This document shows, piece after piece, positions 21,901-33,900 of a stretch of 64,000 nt of DNA; position 1 is the stretch's first letter, and every line of letters starts with the position of its first letter. The notes under the pieces are model-generated. The model made no database searches and had not been told where the DNA came from. It saw only the letters and a program-made list of their open reading frames with translations. This DNA comes from Notospermus geniculatus. Taxonomy: Eukaryota > Nemertea > Pilidiophora > Heteronemertea > Lineidae. The position numbers were made by a program, and so were the translations under genes. The stretch is taken from contig NMRB01000843.1 in NCBI GenBank assembly GCA_002633025.1, positions 69,100-133,099 of the forward strand, in the 5' to 3' direction.

Positions 21901-24900
21901 TCTACTGGATCCAGATTTTTCCGGTTGGTTAATCGATCAGGCAGACGAGAGCCGGAAGTGGTGCGTCATCAATGACATGCTGTTTTGCGTCTTCGATAAC
22001 GACCAATCAAAATTGGCAAATGATGTGTTCGTACTTCCGGCATGCGCAGTTCGTGAGTTGTTCTTCCGGTCGTCATCGTCTGCTACCGGCGCGGGAAGTA
22101 CCAGAAAGTACCAGATTGTGATTCGTAGCTCCTCCAATTCGAAGGAAAGAGTATTCGCCGCTGAAGGTATCGTCGAGCACAACGACTGGTTGGACGCGCT
22201 CCGCCATGCCATCGAAAATTGCACGGATATGTATTCCACTGACGAAAGCGACGCTGATGCGGACTCAATCAACGGAAGCATGGGGAGTGGGTACTACCCA
22301 ACGCCAGTGAAGGACCAAAACGAATCCGGTGGGTACAACCCAACAGCGATAGGGTCTGTGACCAGAGATGAGAAAATCCAGGAGGAGAGTACCAGTGGGG
22401 GGACGGCACTTTTCCGACGGACGAGTAACCTCGGTGGGCAGTCGCCTTTGGACTCTACCACTGGGAATAACAACAAGGCTATGTCCACGAGTGACGAATC
22501 TGAGGAGGAGGAGGACCTGGCGCCATTACCGAAATCTAAACCCGCCCCTTCTCCAACGCCTCAGAGGAGAATATCGTATCTAATGGCAACCGAGCACCAG
22601 AACCAAAGCAAACATACTTCCAAACAATCCAAAAGCTTGATTGATAAAATTGTGCCAAAAAAGTCGAGGCCGTTCGCTGGAATGAAAATGCCTCGATCAC
22701 CGAATCCACTTCGAAGGAATATTGGTGCGAAGAAAGAAGCAAAAAAGGTCAAGGTCACTTTGGAATCCTTGACACCGAAAACGTTAGCAACGTATTTGAA
22801 ATTCAAGGACCACAGCAAAGTTGTGAAATACTGGTCCGTGATCCATGGTGGTAAACTGTACACATTTAAGACTAAAAACCCGACTGAAAGATGTGAAATG
22901 TGCGTTGATTTAAGCCAGAGTGGTGTTGAATTGACCGACAAGGTCGGATTTGAGTTCAAGGTCACTTGTGATGGTAAGGAGCACGTGTTTGCTGCACAGG
23001 ATCGTTACGACTTCAATCGCTGGGTCCGGGAACTTTTGCCAGGAAGTGACGTCAAAATTCCAAATGTGGCTCTGTCTTCTGCTCTTCGAGGTACGACCGA
23101 ATCGTTCTGCCTGGACGACGGCGTCCGTAGATCTTTCGAAGATCTGACCGACCTTAGATCAAAACCTTCGTCAGATTTAGCGAGCCTGCTGTCCAGGGAC
23201 GACAGCTTTCTCCGTAAGACTGTGCCCGGAACGTTCTTGAGACCAACGAAACGTTTTGAACGGGACAGCTACAGGCGCTCGACTGGACATTTGTTGGGTG
23301 ACGTCAATCACCCGGCAAAGACGAAGGTACCAGAACAGAGAAAGTCAAAAGACGACACGTATTTGGTTGACATTATCAGGGCTATTCATTCAAACCCACT
23401 CGAGTCTTGCTCCAACACCAAAAAGCAGCCGGATCCATTCAAAGATGTTGATGGAGTTGATCCTCCAAAAGGCGCGTTCTCGACCGGAGTAACATTGACC
23501 CGAGAATTTGGGTCACAAAGGAATGCTGAAGGCGTCTCTGCCTCCGAAGAGGTCATTGTCTCAAGTCTTCAAAGTACGTTGGCCGCGGCACCCCTGCTCA
23601 ACTCTAGCACAATGACCTTGAAAGTTGACCTTAACCTTGACCCCGGGACAGACAGCCCGGTGCGGTCGGAGGCGTTGGCCTACAGCGCTGCCAGCGAATC
23701 CAGCGACGACGACGAAAAGAACATCATCGCAGATCCAAGTAGCTCCAATGCGAGCTCCTGGATGAATTCAAGTTTGTCATGCGGCAGCATGTTATCGGGA
23801 ATCTACACCGATAGTGCCCGGATTGAAGCCAAGGTCATCGAATACGAGATCCGACAAAGAAGGAGCGGGTCGGTCGAAAAGCCTCAGAGGGGTAACATCC
23901 CGGCTGCTTTACTGAAACGACACTCCACGGACAATATCCTGAGACCGACACCCAGCCTGGATGGCGAGATGGACCAAGTAAGTAGGCCTTTTTTGTTGTA
24001 ACGGTTGCATATCACGGGCGCAGACGGAAGCGCTGCTCTTAATCCTAAACGAATTCCGTCCATTAGGCCCCTATATTTCACCGGGCCACTCTTCATCACT
24101 GGCGCCGAGTCGCTTCATCACTTGATAGATATTTGCCGGAAACACACGCCTCTTGCACAAGCCATTACTCAATTAGTCTTCCACTAATAGTTTACACCAG
24201 AGAATGGATAATAAACCAATTAATTCATCCAACGTTTTATACAGGCTATGCTCTCTGAAAACATCCCTGTCCTCCTTTCTGTAGTGTAACCTGATTTGCA
24301 AACAGTTCAGGCCACATATTCCATCGGAGGTCTTCTCTTGGGTCAATCCACTGGATCATTTCTATTTCCACCGTGTGTGTTTCACCAAAGGACGTATCAG
24401 TTGTTTTACCAGCTGAACTGAGCACATTTCGATATGATAACGCTGAACGCATCACACTTGATGAAAACGGCAGAGATCCGGCTTATAGTTTTATCGACAC
24501 ACTTTGTAATCCGTATCGCATTCGCTTCATAGGACAGTCTTGGGTCTCCTCGTCAGCGGTCGTGCAGCGTGAACCTCCCGACAGACAACCCCACCAGGGC
24601 GGACGAAGCGCAGCGCTGTGGGGTCGTGCGGTCAGCAAGCAGTGGTTCCGTCCAAAGTGGATCCGTTGTTTCCGAGCAGATAGTTCTGGAGGGACAGGTT
24701 GAAGTGGTTGATGAGGACGGGATCTTGAGAAGGTAAGGCACCACTCCATTGTCAAGTTTTCGTGCACAATGGGTCCCGGTCCGAGAAAACTATGATCAGT
24801 TGTTTGTGTCACTGATCAAGGCGTAAGCCGTGAGGAAACCACCAATGATGAACTAGCCATTGAGACCCAATCGCACAAGACAGCTCTCAGCTAGCGGAGC

Positions 24901-27900
24901 GTCTGGATCGTGCGATTGGACTGCAGAAGATAGGAGTAGGAAACTGAATTCGACAGGCAGACTCAACGAAAGTATGGCCTTTGCTTCAAGGAGTTTCTTG
25001 ATGTCGAACGCTTCGTGAGTGAAGTCTTGGACCGATAGGCCAGAACAAAACACGTAGTATCAGGGCCGTAGCTATTTTTTCGCTGGGGGGAGGGGGCATG
25101 GACGTGGACTTGGCCTTCGGCGCCGAAGGGGAAGGTTTGGGGGGTCTGGGGACCTCCCCCAGAAAAATTTGAAAACTAGAAGCTCTGAGATGCGATTTGA
25201 GGTCAAGTTCCTGCACTCTGAGACAGGAACAGTAATGTTCTTTTATCCCATTTGATTTTGCAGGAAAATTTTTTGCACAATTTGCCGGGAGGGGGGCATT
25301 TGCCCCCTTGTCCCTATACAAGCGATGGGCCTGAGTATTCCACATTTTTGAGACAAAATAGAAAACAGTCGCTGATTTTTGGTTTCATTCGTTAATTAGG
25401 ACATTGATTTACATGTTTGATTAGCACCTTTAGCTGATCTATGGATTTTATAGCTAAAAGCTTTTGCGGTCGTGGTTCATTTGTTTGTAATGTAGAACGT
25501 TGTTTGACCCCGTCTGTTGTGCCGTGAATGGTACATCAGCAAATATATTCTTCCCGATTGTGCAAATATGACTGATGCAACGTTAAATAGGATACATACA
25601 CATTGTGAATCATCGTGGCTGTTTGGTCTCATGATACAAGGACTGAGGTGAACGGGCCAGTGGACTTTGTCCAACGTCATTTCAACTCGCATTTCTGGCC
25701 AAGTAATATCTGCGGAGCATTTTCATATTTGGCGGTTTCTGGATGTTGCATTCTAAAACTTTGTTTAGTTCGACGCGATTTGGTATTTTTAGCTCACCGG
25801 GGTGAGCTATTGCGATGGTGGTGTGTCCGTCGTCCGTCGTCGTCCGTCGTCGTCGTTGTCCGTTAGCAGGGCACGTTTTGTAACCGCTGGAGCTATTGAT
25901 CTGAAACTTGGTACATATATACGCCTAGGTCAGATGACCTATGACACCAAGTTTCGGTTCGATTCGACTCTCAGCTTGGCCACCAGGTGGCGGAAACCAA
26001 AAACACAAAAAGTGCAATAACTCCTGAACTAATGAATGGATCTTCTCCAAATTTTTATCATAGGTGTATCTAATAAGGATACATAACATATATAACGGGT
26101 TTTTGATTTGACCTACTTTTCNNNNNNNNNNNNNNNNNNNNNNNNNNNNNNNNNNNNNNNNNNNNNNNNNNNNNNNNNNNNNNNNNNNNNNNNNNNNNNN
26201 NNNNNNNNNNNNNNNNNNNNNNNNNNNNNNNNNNNNNNNNNNNNNNNNNNNNNNNNNNNNNNNNNNNNNNNNNNNNNNNNNNNNNNNNNNNNNNNNNNCG
26301 GAGCGATATGAACCCTGGATGGTTCAACTTAGATGCTTTTTGTACTGTTTTTTTGGGGGGGGGGGCTGATCTCATTTTCCACCATGTTTTAGCACCCAGC
26401 AAGTCCCGTTTCCGATGAAGTATCCCAGGCAGAGACCGTACGCTAACACTGCAAATTTTCCTTGAGTGCCATTACCATTATATCTCTTTTCAGTTTCTGG
26501 GCGATTTACGATGATCTAAGTCTGGCACTTTACCCTGACCAGTTTGCCATCGACCCTGAGGGACTCATTGCTGTTTCCAGTTGCAACGTACAGATGGCGG
26601 AGGTGGGCGAAGAGAGACAGTCGGCCATCAAATTGTCACGGATGGTAAGTAAAGGGTCTAATAATCAAGTAATGATATGAAAGTAAGGGAAGGCCCTAAC
26701 TGTTGAACCCTGACGGGTCACGATCGCCATGTAGGCCGATGCGACAGATTAGTTCGTTTATCTGCCGGTTTCTGATGGTGGCGCACCAGCCGCGGCCAAG
26801 GCGAAGCAGGGGGCGAGTTATAACTTCAAAACGAGGCGACCATTGACGGCAAATCTCAATGCGGTAGGGGTGTTTTCAAAAGTCGACTGACGCTGCTGAA
26901 TGCGAGTCCTGTAGCGTTGGGCCAGTCGACTTAAAAAAAACACCCCTGCCGCATTGAAATTTGCCGTCAATGTGCGCTCAGCTTTACAGATCGTTTTTGT
27001 AAAACTTGAGATTTCTTGCAGCGAGGTCTAGTAAACCATGGTAGTACCTCCTTATCTGTAACTCCGTTTTACCAGAGCAAAAACAAGTTGGCCTCGGTGC
27101 ACTAGGCCTTGCAATACGTAAACAAAAAAAGCTTGTTTTGTGTATATAACTATACACATCAGCTAGCTAGGACGTATCAAGTGGCGTGAAATATTTCAAG
27201 TATATCTCTTAAGGAGAGTGTCAAAGTAAATAATCGAACAATATATGGTTTATAATGGCATGTAGGGTCGGGGAACGGCGCCATAGGTATTTATGGACCA
27301 GTGTGCCTGTCATTTCATGAGATACTGCTGGCGATCGCGGTTTTTCAGGAATGCCCAAGGACGAATTTTTGAAAGGGATGTCTCACTGCGAAAACGGCAT
27401 CTCTGCATAGATCCTTTTAAGACTAATAAAATTCCCAGTCCTCATTGACAACAATCAATCAATCAATCAATCGATATATCAACTAATCATCGATCATCAA
27501 TGTCGATTTTCTGTCATACAGCTTCTTGACATCGCCAAGTGGGAATTCCCCCAGTCCCAAATTTGACTGTCGTCTGCCTTCCTCCCATGTAGGCCTGTTT
27601 CCAGTCACGAGCAATTCAAATTTATCTCACCTCCACCCAAAAACTTTATCCGACTCCGCATGTGACTGATTAGATAGGGAGTTATTGACATTTTAATAAA
27701 TATCAATAACAAGTTGTTTAAAACAACTCGTGGCCACCGATTTAGTCATTCATTTGCAATTCGGCGTTTAGTGATGAAATCTCTTGGATAGATATATCGG
27801 GATATGCGACATGTCTCTGTGCATACACCGCTGTGCAAGCTGGGATTCCTTCAGGACTTTTCCATGGAGTAACCAAAGTTACCATATGGTAATTCCAACA

Positions 27901-30900
27901 TTGGTTCACTTTTCTTGATCGCAGATTTTTAGTTTCGAGCTGATAAGCTTTGGCGATGCGAATACATAGAGCTACACGTTACACGGACACACCGGATAAA
28001 ACAAAGACTTCACGGTCGCGAACCCTTCACTTTAGGTACGGCTCCATGCGTGGAGTGAGAAAATTCACTCCAAATTGGGTGAATTTTCACTCCATTTTAT
28101 GGAGCCATAGCAAATGGAACCCAATATGGAGTGAGTTTTCACCAAGTGGAAATTAGAGTGTTTGCGAAGCCATTGTTAACCGGCGTGCCCATGTACCGTG
28201 TAGCTCTATGTATCTGCACCCTGACGGAGCATTCGAATCCCGAACTTCAATCTGTTGCAATCGATCGTTCAGCATATGCTTTTTCCACCCACAGGACAGA
28301 GATCCTATTTTTCTTTACGCTGGTTCTGACGAGGCAACCCGTCGATGGCATGACGTCATGAAAGATGACGTCACAAAACTGGCAATCGAGGGCCTAAACT
28401 TAGAAGATGCCAACAGTAGAGAATTCCAAATTGGTAAGTTCACCGCTCTGCTAAATGAAATGGTCCATGGACCGTGTGCTCACCTGGGTGAGTGTACCAG
28501 AAGAATGAATAACAAATGTGAAGTTCCAGGGAAACAACATAGCAGGCATGTTGGAACTTTCTTTGTGGTATTGTTCATGAGATATGAGCCAGAGTACAAT
28601 TTTCAGTATGGACGACTGGCAGCCATATTTGAATTCCAATCCGGCTGAAATTTGCTGCATTTGTATAGGGTACCTACATGCGGATATCACCCCGGTGAGC
28701 TAAAAAGTACACGTTTTTTGAAACTGCCCAGTAATCCAAATGTCATCAGCCGGTCCTCGACCATCTTGACTACCAAGGGTTGTGACATCGCTCCGCCCTC
28801 CGACTACGCTCGCACAAACCCGTGACGGACTTCGCTGTGGGAAGCTGTTTCTAACTGGATGTTCCTGTTTGTGGACTGACTCCCGCTGTCGAGTTTCATA
28901 ATAACCGTTTTCATCATATATCGTTAACATTTCCAATAAATCTGAACAATACTTGACACTAATCAGGCCCAAAATAGAAAAACCTAAAAGCTTCCTTGTT
29001 GATAGAAATAGTGAAAGAAGTGCGAGATAATTTTTCCTTGTGGACCTTGTAGCGGCAGTTTCATCCTGCTTGTCTCTCCTTCCACCAATGAGAATCCGTC
29101 TTACAAATCCGCTCGATCTGAAATTCAACCAATCAGGACTCGTCTAAACCAGACTTTCCTTTCCAGATGCAGAAATTCAGCTTGAGGAGGAGAAGAAGAG
29201 AAAATTCAAAGAAGACCTGGCCAGGATCAGGAAAGAGCAACTGCTCACTGAGCTCCTCCAACAAAAACGTGACCTTGAACTTAAACAGAAACTCAAATCA
29301 AAAATGGCGTCCCCTGATTCGACCCCTCAAGGTCAAGGTTCGGTGCCGAGTGACGATGATTCTGATGACTTCGATGGGGCGACTGAACTACAGATGGTCA
29401 AGGATATTACGTATTTAAAACAAAGACGAATTTCCACACAAATCAAAGTAAGGGTAAATCGAACTTGTCTCAGGACTCAAAACTGGTGGTAGGGGTTAGG
29501 TTGACTGAGAACGAATAGCTGACGCTGGCTTGCGGATGTGCTGGCATTGTGGGCCTCGTTCTCGGGTCTCCAGGATCGCCGTCGTTTTTTGTGACCATCA
29601 TACTATTACATGTATTTTGAATATAAAAATACACTTCACAGCCTAATGGGGGGGGGGGGGGGGGNCCATCAAGTCCGAAGAAGTATGCCAGGCAGAGACC
29701 GTGACAAATTTACCAAGAGTGCGCTCCATCGGAAATCAACCTGCGAAGCTATTAGGATATTGGTTCAACAATGGCCTGCCATTATACATTGTATCTCTTT
29801 TCAGTTTCTGGGCGATTTACGATGATCTAAGTCTGGCACTTTACCCTGACCAGTTTGCCATCGACCCTGAGGGACTCATTGCTGTTTCCAGTTGCAACGT
29901 ACAGATGGCGGAGGTGGGCGAAGAGGGACAGTCGGCCATCAAACTGTCACGGGTGGTAAGTAAAGGGGCTATTAATCAAGTAACGGTATGAAAGTAAGGG
30001 ACGGCCTTACCTTTTGAACCCTGACGGGTCACCTGCAGCGCCATGTAGACCGATGCGACAGATTAGTTCCTTGGTCTGCCGGTTTCTGATGGTGGCGCAT
30101 CAGCCGCGGCCAAGGCGAAGCACGGGGCGAGTTACAACAAAGGCTCACATCTCAATGTGGGGGTGTTTTCAAGGTCGACTGACGCTGCTGAATGCGAGTC
30201 CAGCAGCGTTGGGTCAGTCGACTTTAAAAAACACCCCTACCGCACTGAAATTTGCCGTCAATGTGCGCTCAGCTTTACAGATCGTTTTTGTAAATTGTAG
30301 TAAACCATGGTACCTTCTTATCTGTGACTCCGTTTACCAGAGCAAAAACAAGTTGGCCTCGGTGCACTAGGCCTTGCAATACGTAAACAAAAAAAGCTTG
30401 TTTTGTGTATATAACTAAACACATCAGCTAGCTAGGACGTATCAAGTGGCGTGAAATATTTCAAGTATATCTCTACAGGAGAGTGTCAAAGTAAATAATC
30501 GAAAAATATATGGTTATAATGGCATGTAGGGTCGGGGAACGGCGCCATAGGTATTTATGGACCAGTGTGCCTGTCGTTTCATGAGAAGCTGCTGCGGGTT
30601 TTTAGGAATTGCAGGTTTTTAAGAATGCGGGTTTTAGGAATGCCCAAGGACTCGTTTTTGAAAGGGATGTCTCACTGCGAAAACGGCATCTCTGCATGGA
30701 TCCTTTTAAGACTAATAAAATTCCCAGTCCTCATTGACAACAATCAATCAATCAATCAATCGATCTATCAACTAATCATCGATCCTCAATGTCGGTTTTC
30801 TGTCACACAGCCCATATGACATCGCCAAGCGGGATTTGCCCCATCCCAAATTTGACTGTCGTCTGCCTTCCTCCCATGTAGGCCTGTTTCCAGTCACGAG

Positions 30901-33900
30901 CAATTCAAAGTTATCTCACCTCCACCCAAAAACTTTGTCCGACTCCGCATGTGACTGATTAGATAAAGCCATTATTGACATTTTAATAAATATCAATATT
31001 AACACAAGTTGTTTAAAACAACTCGTGGCCACCGATTTTAGTCATTCATTTGCAATTTGGCGTTTAGTGATGAAATCTCTTGGATAGATATTTCGAGATA
31101 TGCGACATGTCTCTGTGCATACACCGCTCTGCGAGCTGGGATTCCTTCAGGACATTTCCATGGAGTAACCAAAGTTACCATATGGTAATTCCAACATTGG
31201 TTCACTTTTCTTGATCGCAGATTTTTAGTTTCGAGCTGATAAGCTTTGGCGATGCGAATACATAGAGCTACACGTTACACGGACACGCCGGATAAAACAA
31301 AGACTTCACGGTCGCGAACCCTTCACTCTAAATTCCATAAGGTGAAACTCACTCTCCATATTGGGTTACTTTAGGTACGGCTCCATGCGTGGAGTGAGAA
31401 AATTCACTCCAAATTGGGTGAATTTTCACTCCATTTTATGGAGCCATAACAAATGGAACCCAATATGGAGTGAGTTTTCACCAAGTGGAATTTAGAGTGT
31501 TTGTGAAGCCATTGTTAACCGGCGTGCCCATGTACCGTGTAGCTCTATGTATCTGCACCCTGACGGATCATTCGCATCCCGAACTTCAGTCTGTTTCAAT
31601 CGATCGTTCTGCATATTTTGTGCTTTTTCTATCCACAGGACAGAGATCCGATCTTTCTTTACGCTGGTTCTGACGAGGCAACCCGTCGATGGCATGACGT
31701 CATGAAAGATGACGTCACAAAACTGGCAATCGAGGGCCTAAACTTAGAAGATGCCAACAGTAGAGAATTCCAAATTGGTAAGTTCACCGCACTGCTAAAT
31801 GAAATGGTCCATGGACATGTGCTCACCTGGGTGAGTGTACCAGAAGAATGAATAACAAATGTGAAGTTCCAGGGAAACAACATAGCAGGCATGTTGGAAC
31901 TTTCTTTGTGGTATTGTTCATGAGATATGAGCCAGAGTACAATTTTCAAGATGGACGACTGGCAGCCATATTTGAATTCCAATCCGGCTGAAATTTGCTG
32001 CATTTGTATAGGGTACCTACATGTGGATATCACCCCGGTGAGCTAAAAAGTATACGTTTTTTTGAAACTGCCCAGTAATCCAAATGTCATCAGCCGGTCC
32101 TCGACCATCTTGACTCCCAAGGGTTTTGACATCACTCCGCCCTCCGACTACGCTCGCACAAACCCTTGACGAACCTCGCTGTGGGAAGCTGTTTCCAACC
32201 GGATGTTCCTGTTTGTGGACTGACTCCCGCTGTCGAGTTTCATAATAACCGTTTTCATCATATATCGTTAACATTTCCAATAAATCTGAACATTTCTAAA
32301 TTTGCTGTAGGTCTACACATACCCTCTCTGTTTTAGAAAATTTCGTTATTTTTGTTCAAAAGCATAGTTCATGCGAGTAGTGGGTAAATCGCAATTGATA
32401 GAATAGCTGGACAGTTTGTGACCATCCTCGTTCCTAATACTTTTCAACCACAAAATACACAGCGGTTGGTTTAACTGGCTTGGTGCCAACCTGGCAGCGA
32501 GGTTGGCTAACAAGTGTTCTGATTGGTGCACGGCAACTCGAGGTGCGAGAGAAACAGAAATCCTGGCGAAGTTCTCCATGGGTTTGTGCGTACGAAGTAT
32601 GAGGTAGTACAGACCATGGTAGGCCACGATGGTCCTCGACCTAAATATACGTACTTGACACTAATCAGGCCCAAAATAGAAAAACCTAAAAGCTTCCTTG
32701 TTGATAGAAATAGTGAAAGAAGTGCGAGATAATTTTTCCTTGTGGACCTTGTAGCGGCAGTTTCATCCTGCTTGTCTCTCCTTCCACCAATGAGAATCCG
32801 TCTTACAAATCCGCTCGATCTGAAATTCAACCAATCAGGACTCGTCTAAACCAGACTTTCCTTTCCAGATGCAGAAATTCAGCTTGAGGAGGAGAAGAAG
32901 NTGGTATTAACCCCTTCCCACCCAATGGGTGTAATACGATTCACCAAGAGATATTAACCCCTTCCCACCAAATAGGTATGATACAACATGTAGGCCTATC
33001 CGGGAGACCTATCCATCGCGATTCACGAAGTCGTATTAACACCTTCCCACCCAATGGGTGAAATATGATATCTATCTCGATTCACCAAGAGTATTAACCC
33101 CTTCCTATCAGCTGAGCGCAAGGCCCATGGGCCTCTTGTGGACCTTGTAGCGGCAGTTTCATCCTGCTTGTCTCTCCTTCCACCAATGAGAATCCGTCTT
33201 ACAAATCCGCTCGATCTGAAATTCAACCAATCAGGACTCGTCTAAACCAGACTTTCCTTTCCAGATGCAGAAATTCAGCTTGAGGAGGAGAAGAAGAGGA
33301 AATTCAAAGAAGACCTGGTCAGGATCAGGAAAGAGCAACTCCTCACTGAGCTCCTCCAACAAAAACATGACCTTGAACTTAAACAGAAACTCAAATCCAA
33401 AATGGCGTCCCCTGATTCGACCTCTCAAGGTCAAGGTTCGGTGCCGAGTGACGATGATTCTGACGACTTCGATGGGGCGACTGAACTACAGATGGTCAAG
33501 GATATTACGTATTTAAAACAAAGACGAATTTCCACACAAATCAAAGTAAGGGTAAATCGAACTTGTCTCAGGACTCAGGCTCCTTCAAAACTGGTGGTAG
33601 GGGTTAGGTTGACTGGGAACGAATAGCTGACGCTGGCTTGGGGATGTGCTGCCATTGTGGGCCTCGTTCTCGGGTCTGCAGGATCGCCGTCGTTTTTGGT
33701 GACCATCATACTATTACATGTATTTTGAATATAAAAATACATTTCACAACCACATGGGGTCTCTCCAACGGTTGTGTCTAAATTTCACTTCCCCTTTTGT
33801 TTCCAGGTGGACACAATTCAAAAACAACTTCAAGAATCTCAGAAGAAGCCGGAGAAGAGGTTATTCAAGTTTGCACTCGGCAAAAAAGAGCACACGACAG

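Noticed and set aside
24246-24455. Minus-strand frame in PH intron 3 that looks protein-like (EMIQWIDPRED)
   Set aside because: Composition is suggestive, but it has no conserved family motif I recognise, no splice partner, and sits inside the intron of an active-looking gene. Could be a decayed fragment.
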